64,000 nt of DNA from Cristatella mucedo (GCA_009760855.2 WPIO01000035.1:727001-791000); one strand, 5' to 3'; positions 1-12,819 are shown, numbered from the stretch's first letter. Program-made: numbers and translations. Notes: generated from the letters alone by a model not told the origin.

Positions 1-72
<72 letters not shown>

Positions 73-92
73 GTGTATATATACAATGTATA

Positions 93-180
<88 letters not shown>
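1..180. repeat. (AC)n followed by (AT)n microsatellite
   Basis: Perfect AC dinucleotide repeat for about 59 bases, then an AT-rich run with scattered GT steps to about 179. The window starts inside it, so its full length is unknown. Confidence 0.98.
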
Positions 181-182
<2 letters not shown>

Positions 183-651
183 AATTCCGTTTTTCCAGCC
201 ACGGATCCGAAGAAAGTGAGTGCGGAGGGCAGTGCTGAGAAGAAAGCAGAGGATGCGAATTGAATTAAAGAAAGAAATCATCGAAAAACATTACCGAGGT
301 TTGCGTGTAGTCGACGGCGAAGCAATGCGAGCGCAGCACTTCTACGATCTGCACCATACTGCAGCAGATATAGTCGATAAAGGCTATAGTGTAAGCCAAG
401 GGCGTTCAAATAATTTATAAACAGTGGAGATCTATCCATGAAAACATCTAGAAGCTGCCGATGATGCGGTCGACGGAAAAGCAGCTTCCTGGAGATACGT
501 GACGTAAGCTCTAATCTTTGAGGAGGCATGAGCTAACTATGCTGATTTGCTGCAGCAGACTGCAGGCACTTCAACGGGTGAGCTATCGAGCAAGCCGTTT
601 CAAGCCAGTCGAGACTAGTTCGAGAATTGTAAAAAGAAGATCGTCATTCAC

Positions 652-1125
652 TTTGCTAATAATAATAATAAAAATGCACTTGATAAAGTGCCATCCGAGA
701 TCTCAATCTCTTTCTTGTCACCCCTAACCATGTTATTCATTTTGTTTGTTTATCAAGCATGATTTTACTCACCATTCAATTGCATTTCCCTTTGCAGCAA
801 ATGTAAAGCGCCTAGAGAGAGATTAAGTTCTCCGAGGGCGCTTTATCAAGTGCATTATTATTATTATTATTTCTTGGCGCTTTACATTTGCTGCAAAGGG
901 AAACGCGATTGAATAGTGAGCAATATCATGCTTGATAAGCAACATGAATAACATGGTTAGGGGTGACATGCACAGGGTCAGCATGCAAGTGTGGATAGTG
1001 GCAGCATGCACAGTGTCAGCACGCATAAGCACATGAAGGATGAATCACACGGACCCACTAAATGCTGTCTTAAATAGGTGTGTTTTTAAGTTCTTTTTAA
1101 ATGTGGTCCAGTCAGGGGACGCAAG
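652..1125. mobile_element. Cluster of LINE family A 3' ends in opposite orientations
   Basis: Three 3' ends of the same non-LTR family are packed together. A minus-strand tail with (AAT)n lies at 652-712. A plus-strand 3' UTR and tail, with the GCGCCTAGAGAG hairpin and (ATT)n, lies at 713-875. A minus-strand 3' UTR running into the end of the RT reading frame lies at about 873-1125. The plus and minus 3' UTRs (about 713-808 and 873-970) are near-perfect inverted copies and could form a long hairpin with a loop of about 60 bases. There is no coding capacity. Confidence 0.85.
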
Positions 1126-1134
1126 TCGGGATGG

Positions 1135-3198
1135 TGAGGATGGATTGTCAGGCATGGTGAGGCAGCGAGCTCGGATATAAATGCAGCTGAGGACAACCTC
1201 AAAACGTTTGCTGGAATTATTAGCTTTTGCTGGAATTCTAGCAGCAGAAGGATACGCCCCGGCATTTCTTCAACTGTGACGAGACGGGACTCTTCTGTAA
1301 GAAGACGCCTATGAGGACCGGTATTACGGCGCAGGAGACGAGGATGCCAGGCCACAAGCCCAGGAAAGATCGGCCTTCACCCTCGCAGCGCGCGTCAACG
1401 CTAGCGGCGACTGCAAGAGTATGGCCGCTGCTCGTTTACCATTCGGAAAACCCCAGTGCCTTGCAAAGTCAAGAAAAACTGCAAGTCACGCGAAGCGGAA
1501 ACCTGAGTGCGTTGCGGGCCGCCAGAGCCGCTCTTTGCGGTCAGGGTGAATTTGGTCATTGGTCCTGACATTTTAAGAGACAATTGTAGGGAAAATGAGC
1601 CACAAATATGCAAGCCCTTCTCGTCCTGGACAATGCAACTGCTCACCCGCCTTTCCTCGAAGAGCTCGATTTTATAAACTAGCTCTACCTTCCGCCCAGC
1701 ACGACGACCCCTGTCCTGCAGCCCATGGAGCAGCCGGTGATTTCTAATTTAAAAAAGCTCTTCACCGAGCATCTGTTCCGCAGCTGCTCTGAGGTGACGG
1801 AGAGTACAAACCTAACCCTTCGAGTGTTCTGGAAGGACCACTAAAATATCGTCGCGTGCCTCAGAATTATCAACACAGCCTGGCAGGGTGTTTACAAAGA
1901 GGACCCTGACCTCTGCATGGAAGAAGCTGTGGCCTGAGGTTGGGTCTGAAACGGACTTTCAAGGACTCGAATCCAAAGTGGCAGAGGTGGAGGAGATCGC
2001 TTCCCTCTGCCAGTCCATGGGCCTGGATGTAGTTCGTATGTACGTTTGTATGTATGTATTGTATGCCGGCTCCTGACTTGTGACCGTAAGGTCAAAAGAG
2101 CGTGTAGTTCGCATGTATGTATTGTATGCAGGCTCCTCTGATAAGCTACTTGTGAGCTGTTAGAAGCACCACCGAGAGGGGCCGGTGCACAGCTGGGGTC
2201 CGCCTGTGATGTGGTATGGACAGAGGCCAGTAACCAGCTGGTGGCCAGATGGTGGATTCACCATCAGGGTCGGCCAGTGCACTGCTGTGATCCGCCTTTG
2301 ATGTGGCACGGACCGGCTGGTGGCCAGATGGTGGATTCACCATCAGGGTTGGCCGGTGCACAGTTGTGGTCGATGAGTCATCGGAGTCGACCAGGGGAGG
2401 GCAGTCGTGTGAGGGCAGGGGCTGAGGGAAGCCGTGCGCTCTGGGGCTCCGTGTGCTGGGAATAAACTGTCGGTGTTAGGCATCGGCTGGCTCTCTACTG
2501 TGCAACCAAACTACACTGGATATGGATGAGCGTGACATCAGCGAGCTCATCTAGGAGCACTCCGAGGAACTGATAACGAAGGAGCTCATTTGCATGAAAC
2601 AGGTGACACGGAAGTGGTTATCCCTGCAAGTGAGATACCGGAAATGTTGGGCATGTGGGGGAAACTTTCAGACGTTATTCAAAAGAAACAGCCAGAACAA
2701 GTTGCAACTTGGGCGTGCGAAGAAGCTATTTAATGACACTTGCCTAACTCATTTCAGAAACATTCTGGAACGGAGGATGAGAAAGATCTCATTGCAGCAC
2801 AGCATTTTATTGAAAACCCCTGGAGATGAAAGTGAGTAAAGCGTGGCGAAAAGAGAAAAAAATCAGCGAATAAGATTAAGTAATTCATTTCAGCTTTCCT
2901 ACTCCAAATCAGTCAGTATCGTTTGATTTTCAACGCAAATGCCTTACTTTATATTGTATAAAACCAGTTTATTGCAGTACATTCTATTGTAGCGTGTTTT
3001 CATGCAATTTTTGGTGTCTATAAGTGCATTTTTAAATTTGAAAACATGTGACCAAAAGTGCGGTGTTTTTGGGGGTCTGGAATGACTAATGGCATTTAAA
3101 TTCATTTCAAAAGGGAGAACATTGATTTGCCATGCGAGTAATTTGAGTTAGGAGCTCCGTCAAGGAACGAATTGAACTCGTAAGTCAAGGCTCAACTG
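1135..3198 (+). pseudogene. Tigger/pogo-like DDE transposase relic
   Basis: Broken transposase of the Tigger/jerky type (Tc1-mariner superfamily, DDE_1). Readable in shifting plus frames are NCDETGLF near 1276 (first catalytic Asp), KTPMRTGIT and PGHKPRKDR near 1300-1370, LLVYHSENP near 1430, VLDNATAHPP near 1625 (second Asp), LQPMEQ near 1715, LTLRVFWKDH near 1820, and an acidic C-terminal part that resumes near 2520 with DERDISELI. Several frameshifts and stops show it is dead. The right end is 3198: the reverse complement begins CAGTTGAGCCTTGACTTACG, a Tigger-style terminal repeat, followed by the TA target. The left terminal repeat is not visible and was probably lost next to the LINE cluster. 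A solo LTR splits the reading frame at 2028-2515. Confidence 0.85.
2028..2515 (+). mobile_element. Solo LTR inside the Tigger relic
   Basis: A 488-bp insertion begins TGTAGTT and ends AACTACA (inverted 7-bp ends, TG...CA). It is flanked by a perfect 5-bp direct duplication, ctgga at 2023-2027 and 2516-2520. Removing it restores the transposase frame exactly across the site. Inside are two similar GTATGTATTGTATGC blocks (about 2031-2135), then two repeat units of roughly 80-90 bp that share a CAGATGGTGGATTCACCATC core (about 2160-2370), and an AATAAA at 2461 about 50 bp from the end. This is the layout expected of U3 repeats followed by an R/U5 poly(A) region. There are no internal genes, so it is a recombined solo LTR. 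The 5-bp duplication suits Gypsy or BEL families; which one cannot be told. Confidence 0.85.
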
Positions 3199-3605
3199 TA
3201 TGTCTACACATATGTGACTACGCTGAAATTCTGTTAGGTTACTGACAGTGCATTATTTATATATTGCGCTTGTATCTCTTAACTTGCACATAAATCTGAA
3301 TGAACTGACTACTATGAAGATGCATGCAGTGTAGCTGTGCCTGCAAATAGTCTAGTGCCAGTACTGTAGTTAAACCTGTCGCGTTTCAGTCTTGATTCAA
3401 GTGACGCGTTGACATCGCGGATGGCGCGCTTACGGTTTGGGTCCATGTAGAATTAAACCCCATGCAAGGTCCCATGCATTTCAACTTCGGGACCCGTCGC
3501 AAATTATCTCTTAATATGTTTGTAATTTTACCAAGCAAAACTTTTAATAAACCAATTTGATTATAAAATAACAAGAATTAGAAAGTATTCATTGTCCCTA
3601 AGTCT
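3199..3605. other. Unannotated spacer
   Basis: AT-rich sequence after the Tigger right end. I see no reading frame, repeat or motif to report. Confidence 0.6.
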
Positions 3606-3760
3606 TAGCCCAGGAGGTAAGCTGCTCACTCTTCTTGACCCTGGTCGTGGGTTCGAGTCCTGCAGTGGATGATTCTATATCACCCACTGCGAGTGATGGC
3701 GATAACTGTAAAGGCTCTTCTGCCGCTTCATAAATGAGGCTCTTAAATCAACTAAGCTTT
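3606..3760 (+). mobile_element. tRNA-derived SINE copy
   Basis: Starts with a box A-like TTAGCCCAGGAGGTAAG and has a box B-like GGTCGTGGGTTCGAGTCC about 45 bp on. The family body follows (CCACTGCGAGTGATGGCGATA, GGCTCTTCTGCCGC), and it ends in GAGGCTCTTAAATCAACTAA. The same modules recur in at least eight other places in this window. It is a retroposed element, not a tRNA gene: no cloverleaf can be completed. Confidence 0.8.
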
Positions 3761-4221
3761 TGTTTCTATTAAACATAAATTTAAGATTTTTTAAATTCCA
3801 CTAAACCAAATAATTTAAAAATTCACTTTCTTCAATTTGTTCGTGGTGAAACCTTTCAGGATATCGTGGAACTCTATCTATGAAAAGACGTCGTGTTCAG
3901 TGGTCATAATAGCAAGTGAGTTCAGTCGTTCTTTCGTCATCAAAGATCGATGATAATTTTTCAGTAGTTTTAATTTAGAAAAGTTTTGTTCACCAGTAGC
4001 GCACTTGATTATGAGATTTGATATTTTTAATAATTAACGCAGGAATAAATGGATCTGGGAGTCGGCGGGATGTCACGACACCAACTCGCCGAAATCTTCG
4101 TTTCCGGGAGGTTTCTCGTGGACGCTCCAGAGGAATAACGTCGGACGAAGTAGTGTACGCGACTTCCGGTAGATGGAAATGACTGTCACCACTGTGCATT
4201 ACGTGTACGAAGCTTGTAATT
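3761..4221. other. Unannotated spacer
   Basis: Nothing recognisable. Short frames on either strand resemble no family I know. Confidence 0.5.
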
Positions 4222-4278
4222 TGCCTAGAGAGAGATTGAATTCTCTGAGGGCACTACATCAAGTGTATTATTATTATT
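4222..4278 (+). mobile_element. Solo LINE family A 3' tail
   Basis: Contains GCCTAGAGAGAGATTGAATT, then CTCTGAGGGCACTACATCAA and (ATT)n: the terminal hairpin and microsatellite of family A with no coding sequence before it. It is either an extremely 5'-truncated LINE or a SINE sharing that tail. Confidence 0.7.
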
Positions 4279-4769
4279 AAAGATGAGAATAAATTAAGAG
4301 TAAAAACTTATTTTACTCAGGCAGTTATGATAAGTCGCATACATACGTACACATTATCTACTACCGGCACCAAAAACAGTAATGGCAATCTTTACTGTCA
4401 ACGATTACCAAAGCTTGAAGAAGTTAGAGGACTTTATTTCCCTTCTCCAAATCAAACCGAGTGTGGTTAGCTCCTGGTGTATGGACTAGAGCAAGATTAT
4501 GCTGGGCATGTGCTGATTGCAGCAAAGAAGCTAGACTGTGGATTGCCGAGAAATTTTCATTCAGCTAGGGCTTCTAACGTTCTCTTTGTTGCATGATATG
4601 AAGTCTACTGGGTTATCGCATACAATCCACAAAAAAGCCGCTTAGGTTTTGAGTGGGTGATAGAAAACTCTCCTTGGTAATTAATACCTGCTCAGTGTCA
4701 ATTTGTTGTAGAGACAGAGACACGAAAATACCGTACAGACAAGCATACACACAGACTCACACACACAGA

Positions 4770-4771
<2 letters not shown>

Positions 4772-4836
<65 letters not shown>

Positions 4837-4905
4837 TCACGGACACACACGATCACGGACACACACACGGACACACACACACGGACACACACACACGCAT
4901 GCACA
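4772..4905. repeat. (AC)n microsatellite with GGACAC variants
   Basis: About 62 bases of pure AC repeat, then variant units CGATCACGGACACACA and ACGGACACACAC to 4905. It creates long spurious His-Thr or Val-Cys reading frames on the two strands. Confidence 0.97.
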
Positions 4906-7046
4906 CACAACCGCTATGAGATGCTGCGGAATGGCACTTATGAACAAAAGCTGGTCGCATTACGTCTGCAGACATACATTTTTTTTAGCTTAAAGAAGGT
5001 GGAAGTATGCTCTTGAAAGGTTGGCAGCTGATAGTTCTAATAATGCTGGAACGTGTGAGACAACGCATTTGCAATTCGTGGAGCCGTCACTTAATTTCAA
5101 TGTTTATATTTAGTAATCTTGTTCTGCACTGCAATTTTGTGTTCACTTAATACCCTGCTGCTGGTGCATGAGTTTACACAATGTTTGAGTGATAGTTTTT
5201 AGCTCGCGTACGACGTTACCACGTCAAGGCAGCCATTCTGGCGATGGTTCAATGATAATTTTTAGCTAGATTCTATCGTGAGCATGTATGCTCAGTTCGT
5301 AATTTAATTCGCCCAGCCTAACTGCACTCAAGTATGATCAAGCAGTGACAGACACACTGCCAATTGTGTTGCCACGAAGGTGACACAGCAACTGGGTCAC
5401 TTAGAATATTCAAGACATAGTAAAGCTAAAGCCAGATTTCAAAAGAACTGCACCAAACTCGAGCATTCGATACTGGAGCAGGTAAGAACCATTCGCAGCG
5501 AGGTCTAATCTGTCCCAGCCAGCTTGGAGCGGGCAAAACACATGGCAGTTTCGACAGAATTTGTAATTCCCATCCGAGTTACTGTCAGTTGAAAATTCTC
5601 TCCACCGGCACTCTTCCGGCTCTGTCACTCACTCAAGTGAGCATGTACACATTCAAACACACAACAGGTCTGTCTCCCCCTCTGTCTGTATGTCTTTGTT
5701 TTTCTCTCTCCCTCTTCCCACCTCTCCCTCACTCTCTTTCTCTCTCTCCCTGATCTCGCAGCCTCTTTTTTCTCTTGTCGCCGGCACATGTTCTACCTGC
5801 TCAAATCAAGAGGACAACGACCGATAGTGTTCGGGCCTGACAGCAAACTGGAACTCTTGTCGCCGGTAAGAAAATGCACCACGATCTTCGGAGATGGCTT
5901 GCATAGCTGCCACCGAGGTTGGCGAAGGCGAGGTCGGCAAAAGGTCTAGCTCAGTGCAGAGGTGCCGGCGGTGCGACCTGGGAAGGGTGCGCCTCGGCTG
6001 ACAAGGTAGGCTGCAAACAATACGTGCTGCTAAGCCAAACGTCGAAGCTGGAAGGAGAGGGAGCAAGATCTTGCAGTATTCACAGCATGATCGTCGATGT
6101 AGGGCGGGCACGTACGTCTCGTTGGTCTTGCGAGTTAAACCCGCACTCCAGCATCCAAGGCAAGCATCTAGCAAATGTCTTTTGAAAATCTTGTAAATGT
6201 CTAATAAATGGCAAATGCCTTGTGAATGCATCACTCCACAGATGGTTCGGGAATCTCATACATTTTCTCACAAACGTCCACCACTCTAAGGTGCTGTGGA
6301 ATGTGCTTCACCCGTAAGATGTGAAAAACAATCAGAACCAATTGTTCTTAGTTTATTCGAAAGCTTTAGCGGGAAAAGTGCTGGCAAGTCGAATTAGCCA
6401 CGGAAGATCACAGGAGCCACTTCTTTTTGCGCAAGCAGCAACACGTTGGCATTCAAAACGAGGCACCCACAGTGGATACCACGAGAGCAGAGGAATTTTT
6501 TCACTGACTTCACAAGTATTTTAACGCCAGCTCAGAGGAAGCCGCATGCACATGCACAAACACACACACGAGCATCGATGAAGGGCATGTTCATCATGGA
6601 TACTGTCCTGTGCACGGCCAATCGATTTTTGCATGTGGCGTCATGACGATCCGATTTGGAGCAGGCAGTGAGGTCTTGCAGAAAAGCACGAGGCGATGCG
6701 CTCCGGATAGCATCGGGCAGGCTGCACGAACCTTGCATTAGCCGAGGCAGCTTACAGCGCAGAACGTTCTGCAAACAGCGTGGCCAGCGCAGCAGTGGCA
6801 GGTGCGGCCGGTGGCGACAGAGGCGTGTGAGAAGGTTTCATCACTAGGAAATAGCAAGGACGGCTAGGAGGGACGTAGTAGATGCAACGAGGTTGGCAGT
6901 GAGCATGCCCCGCCAGGCCATCGATCGTGGCTCTTTCGATCGACGGCAGGGGCGAGCCACGAACGGAAATGGCTGCTCGGACGGAGGCCCAGCCCGACGG
7001 TGGCGGCGGCGCCTCTCAGGATGCAGCAAACGTTGCAGCCTCGCCG
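4906..7046. other. No supported gene; region 3' of the kinesin-like gene
   Basis: There is a pyrimidine-rich stretch at about 5670-5760. The longest frame is 142 codons on the minus strand (6234-5806). It resembles no family I recognise and has no coding signature, so I do not call it. 3' UTR of the minus-strand kinesin-like gene probably occupies the top of this interval. A CA-rich patch lies at 6545-6570. Confidence 0.5.
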
Positions 7047-8069
7047 CTAGGCTCCAGTGCGGCTGACCTTGTCCTTCAGCGCAGCCAGCTCTGCAAGGTC
7101 AGTCGAAAGTTAGCTGACTCACGAGGCTGCGCTGGCTGCTCTGCTGCGAGAAGAAGCCTCTTCTGCTCGGACCACCGAGCGCGGGAGGAGGCAGAAGAGG
7201 CGATTTCGACCATGCGAGCGGCGCACGCAGGCGTCTTGCAGGCCTCTTACGCTGCTTGAGTGCCAAGCTCTCTTGCTGCATCTCCGAGTTGCGCGACGAC
7301 AGGTAGACGGCGTCCTGAATGGCATCCTCGAGCAGGCGCCTGTAGCGCTGCTCCAGCACGGCCTTCTGTTTCTCGAACACATCTCGATAGTCGCGGAATG
7401 CCTAGCGAGGGTCAGGGCTCACCGCCGTTAGCAGCAGCCGGCCTGCAGTAGCTGGCTGCTTCGGCCGGAGACGGGAGGCGCCGTGGCCAGCATCAGCACC
7501 GCTGCGGCTGCAGCAGTGGAGCCCCCCTACTGCGCGCATTCTCTTCTCGACGGCTGGCGGTGACTGTGCCGGCGGCGCGGGGCGCCGCGGAAGCGTGGCT
7601 AGAGCGGAGAGGTCGTGAGCTGAGGGCTGAAGCAAGTGAAAGCCGGCCATTGCTTTGCTTCTGCTGCTGCTGCATGCAGCAGTCCCTGCTGCGCTGGGGA
7701 GCGGGCGCCTGGCGCTGCTCGACCTGAAAGGTGCGGAGCTGCTGAGTGTCTAGGTCGGCCTTGTGCTGCTTGTATGCACCCTCGAGAGTGCTGACGAGCC
7801 GCTCCTTCTCTTGCTGCAGCACCTGAAGCTGTGCGTGACCGGCGGCAGCGGCGACTAGATGCTGGACGGCTGCCGTGAGCAGAGCGACTCCCCCCCCCAG
7901 CAACTGCGCCCCGATGGTGCCTGTCGAAGCAAGCTGCGGCATGGGGAGGAGTCAAAGAATACGAATGCATACAATTGCCCTAATCGGATCGTCAGTATGC
8001 AGCCACTCTGTAAATGGAGTGACTCCTAGGGCTAAGGTTCTACGAAAGTCCATGACATCTATACAGCCG

Positions 8070-8105
<36 letters not shown>

Positions 8106-11100
8106 GACTCCCTAAGACACGTGGACTAGTCTTTCCTAAGAGGCATGACCGATCAAGTTACAATGGCTACCTATTATTCCTCCCCTACGGAGAGACAGAG
8201 CACACGGGTAGCCCCCCCCCCCGACCGTCGGGTCAGGGTACTGCAGCTACTAACCAGGGAGACAAGCCACCGGAGGTTGTGGCAAAGGACGATGAGAATG
8301 TCTTTCGGCAGATTGATTGATTGACTGATTGATTGGTCGATGAGCAAAGGCTGCAGACCACCAATACTGAGACTGGCGTTTGCAACGACAGTCGCCATCA
8401 CAGCGGCAACGGCGGCAGCAACGGCTGCAGCAACAGCAGCACTAACAGTGGCAGCAACAGTAGCACCAACAGTGGCAGTGGCCCGGTGGCGGCAGAGGCA
8501 GCATCAGAAGCAGCAGGCCTCCATGTCTGCTGCAAAGCCGTTTTACTCACTTGCAAGGCCATCACGGACTTGTCGGCTTTCATTTGAGCTATTGTCGTTT
8601 CTAGCTCTATGCAGTCCTCACTGCTGTACTTCTTACCCTCGGCAACCCTCAGCTAAACAAAAAAGAGTGGGCGTCAAGCTTGGCAGCTCAGGGCTACACA
8701 AGTGTACCGAAGCTCACATCACGAAGGAGTCGGGCGACATGGCACCAGATCGGCAGCGCAGTGGTGGCTCGGCCTCAGCGCTGGCAGCAGCAGCACGGAG
8801 CGCTGCTGCTGCCCGACCTGGATATCCGCCTTCTCCTGCTCCAGCTCGAACTTGGAGCGCTCCAGTTCCTCGCCAATCAAGGCGCGGTGCTCGGCTTCCC
8901 AACGCTCCCTCTCGGCCGTCTGCAATCGGCAAGCGAGCGTGCACAGCGCTGTCGAGATCACGTGACAGAAAGCCGAGGAAAAGCAGCGCGCAAGAGACGA
9001 ATCGAGTGGCAAGCGTGAAAGCTGCGTCAGAAGCCACCCGATGGAGGCAGCGGCAAAATGTGGCTCGTGCGCTCACGCTGCCGCATGTCACCACTGCACC
9101 GCGAGCGCCCTCAGACCTCGACCGCTCGCCTCATGTCGATGCTGCCTGCGAGCATGGTATTGCCGCCAGAGCCAGAGCTAGAGCCGCCTCCACCAGTGGC
9201 CCGCTCTCTCTCCTTGCCCAGCCTGCCAGCAAGGTCGGCGATTTGCAGCTTGCTGTTCTTTAAGCTCTCGTTCTGCTGCTGGAGACGCTCCTTTAGCGAA
9301 TGTATGGCCGTCAACAGGGCCCGCCCATCTGCCTCGGCCGCTTTGCCTAGACGACGACGGCGACGAGGCAGTGAGCTGAGCGGGCAGAGACGAGGCAGCA
9401 GCAGTGTTGTCAACGACGACGGCAGGCGGCCAGCAGTGGTCGTCAAAGGGTAGCAGCAGCAGCCATTCCCGAAAGCTGCTGCATCTGACTCACACTCTTT
9501 TGTGAGTTGTTAGACACACTGAGCAGCTTCTATTTGCATCAAGAGACAAGTCATTAATAGTCAGGGCCCATAAATAGTCAGTATGCCGACAGATATGCTG
9601 GCCTAATTAATGAGTCTAGCCAAGCAAATTCAGCAAAACCAATTTTGAAAAACCTCGATGCTTCATGCTTGTGGCAGTGGCGACCTTTATTCTTCTCCGT
9701 GCTGGTTTAGCCCAGTAGTTTAGGTGCTGGCCTCGATCAAGGTCAAAGTAAATGTATTTGATGACCGAGGTAGTGGGCTCGAGCCACGTGGGATTTATGA
9801 AGCACCTGAATAGAGGTTAAGTTCTCCTAGGGCACTTTACAAATGAATTATATATTTTCTTCCTATTTGCTGCCCAGCAATCTACAACGCGGCCACGCAC
9901 ACGGGCATTCCACAGAAGCGATGGCACCTCAGACGTGGAAGATCATGTGTGATCATGGAAGATCATGAGACCCAATCGTGGAGATCACAGAGCGTATGCC
10001 AGCTTATGTATGCAACGTTTCGAATTCGTTATGCAATGACTATAAAGCCTGCTTCTCTGGTCAGCGACTTGTTGAAGAATTAATAGAAGCCAATTAAATC
10101 ATGGTTTAAGTGGCAAATTAAAGAGTTATTTAATTGTTAGTGCACGTGTTAGCTGCTAACGAAAAACTCGTCCATTCATCAGATGCATCTCAATTTCATG
10201 TTGATCAGAATATAGCCCTATCCATAAACCGAGACAAGTCGACAAGTATCTCCACTCTTTTTTATATTCAAACTTCCACCAAAAATCCTTGAGCTGGAAA
10301 GATGTTGCTGCTCCTCCATCCCTCGAAGTACGCCCGTGCATCTGGTCGAGTGCCTAATAGTTTTCCCACCTCCAGCTACGAACAGCGCCGCGTGTCTAAC
10401 GATCGGATTGACGAGCGACCTGCAGTGTGCATTGCCGGCCACCATCTGCCACCGGGTGACTGCCCGTGCTGCCCTCTACAATGGCTGTAAAAAGGCAGCA
10501 TTGTGCAGTGGACAGCAGATGGACCTGACTCGGACAGCTTTGCATAGTCCTCGAGCTTCTTCTTCAGATCTTCCTTGAGCGCATCGACTGCCTGCTGTTT
10601 CTCTTTGTAGTCCTTGCTTGCCTGCAAAAGACGATGCGGCACAGCTGAGAACCGGCACACTCTAGCACATGGGTCGCCGCCACTAATTTGCCATCGAAGT
10701 AGCCACGGCTGCCAGTGTACAGGTAGTCAAGTTGCACGGCTGCACGAGACACTAGTGGCACCGTGCAGCTTATATGCTTGCAAAGGCATCGTTACATGTT
10801 TTTGACAGATTGTAGATTCGAGCAAGCAGCACATCTTCCAAGGAGCAAGCTAAAGAGCTGTGGTGGCAGTTTCTTGCAGCCTCACTAAAGCGGATCAGCA
10901 GCAGCCTTGCAGCCTTGCAGCAGAAGCAGCAGCACCATGTTCTAGTCATTCGACATCGAGGATGTGTGAAGAGGCAATCTTCGACAGCCTAGCCTGCACG
11001 CTGACTACCTCTTCGCTTCAGCCTTTCCACGCAGATCTGTGAGTGCACTCGCCTGTGCATGCACTCACGCAGCAGTCACAGGGCAGTCCACAAGAAGTCG

Positions 11101-11584
11101 CAGCAATATGCTGTCGTACTGTATGTGCAAAGCTACTAAAAATACTTGACGGTTCTTACCTGGTCCTTCTCTTTCTGCAGCTCGGATATGCGCTGTTGAA
11201 CCTCTGCATTTCCTTTCTTCCTGGTATCCATGACCCACTCGAGCAGACCCTGTAATCAGTGTGCACAATGTATGAGGAGGCAGGAAAGATAGGCAGTCAT
11301 TTTGCAGTTGCATACAGCCAGAAGTGGGAGGCTGCTGCTTTTCGCCCAGCCGCCGGCTGAAGGTCGGGTCCATAAGGAGAGTTATGGCCTGATCTGGCAG
11401 GTGCTGCCGACGTTTGACACTTGTCAATGCAGCACAGTTCACGCAAGCAGAAGAGTCAACCAAAACCGAGCCCAGACATTCTTCGGGCGCTTGCTTTCTC
11501 CGGTTAGGATTCACTGCACAAAAGAAATTTTCCCTTCAACTGGGCTGTTACATGTCCACACAAAACCAAAATGCATGTGCGAGG

Positions 11585-11670
<86 letters not shown>

Positions 11671-12041
11671 GCACAGGCTCAGTGTCAGCTTACTGAATGC
11701 TGGTAGCAGCAACTATTTTGCTTACCTTGTTGGCAAGGTTAGCTTTCCTCTCCTGCTCGTATTTAGCCGACAGCTTTACTTTCTCTTCCCAGGTCTGCTG
11801 CTTCGCGATCTGTAGCTCCTTCACTAGATCCTTTAGAGAGAATCACACAGCGGTTATAAACCAACGCCACAGCACAAGCAGTCATGAACATCCGCTCGTC
11901 TGACATGGTGCAAGGGGGCTGCCAGTCGCTTCTTACTTGCAGTCGCCTTACGTCCTCCTTAGTTCCACTCTGCTTAGCTATCTGATCTCTTAGATTGCAT
12001 ACGGATTCCCGCAAATCAGAAATGACACGGTCAGCATCGTT
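7047..12041 (-). CDS. Coiled-coil tail exons of the kinesin-like gene
   Basis: Ten exons encode residues 313-723, rich in Glu, Lys, Gln and Leu with heptad character. Landmarks are ISDLRESVCNLRDQIAKQ (12041-11937), KQQTWEEKVKLSAKYEQERK (11830-11726), LLEWVMDTRKKGN (11249-11160), EDLKKKLEDYAKLSES (10621-10525), LKERLQQQNESLKNSK followed by a Gly/Ser linker GGGGSSSGSGG (9346-9117), EELERSKFELEQEKADIQ (8919-8818), LETTIAQMKADKSVMALQ (8652-8551), LQQEKERLVSTLEGAYKQHK (7933-7724) and RYRRLLEDAIQDAVYLSSRN (7401-7251). The protein ends KDKVSRTGA. Most exons are multiples of three in phase 0 (102, 105, 105, 90, 102, 210 nt), typical of coiled-coil genes. The first half of exon 7933-7724 is Ala/Gly/Val-rich and may be over-extended. 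Confidence 0.85.
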
Positions 12042-12720
12042 CTGCAAATGTCATGGACAAGTATATGGTTCCTTTCGATCAATAAAATGTATCACCAGCA
12101 TCGGGTTCTCATCACAAGCTTTTATCTGCAGAAAATCATCGTACAGAACCAAACTATCTTGTGCTCCGAGCAGGTCACGACAGCTACGAAGTACAGATCT
12201 CTCAGACCTGCAGGGCTAGGGCTATGCAATTCAGGAAGGAGGGCAAGAGAAAATCTAGGTGCCCCATACCCCACTTACTTTTAGGGGAGCCAGGAAACCA
12301 TACCGCTGTGAATGCAAAAAAACTATCCGAAGATTCTGGCTTCTTAGCAACAGTAGATCGATCCACGATTACACAATTTTGCCAACGGGCCAAACATGGT
12401 CGTCCACCGCGTGGCCAATCATAGAGGGTGGCAGGAGTAAGCCATAGGATGACATCTGCGTCGGCCCTAGAGGTTCAAGATACCATCAGCCCACCTTCGA
12501 TAATAAATTATCCAGCGGATATTGTTCCGAATTCTATCAGACCATTAGTGTGGACGAAATCAAATACGTGGAGTGCTGTAATAATTTTTTATTTTGCAAA
12601 GAATCAGTTGCTTTTAAGACTTTTCGTCAGATTTAGGATAGCCCAAGCTAGGCTGCAGAGGTAGAATACAACTCTAAGGGTCACTCAGAATTAATGATTC
12701 TTGCGATGAAAGAGCTATCT

Positions 12721-12755
<35 letters not shown>

Positions 12756-12765
12756 AGTAGACCAA

Positions 12766-12819
<54 letters not shown>

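Noticed and set aside
5806-6234. 142-codon minus-strand frame
   Set aside because: No recognisable domain and Cys/Arg/Leu-rich composition typical of chance frames; no splice or start context.
8340-9263. 307-codon plus-strand frame rich in Ala, Ser and Arg
   Set aside because: It lies antisense to kinesin tail exons 8919-8818 and 8652-8551 and crosses a GCA/AGC-rich intron. Composition alone keeps it open.
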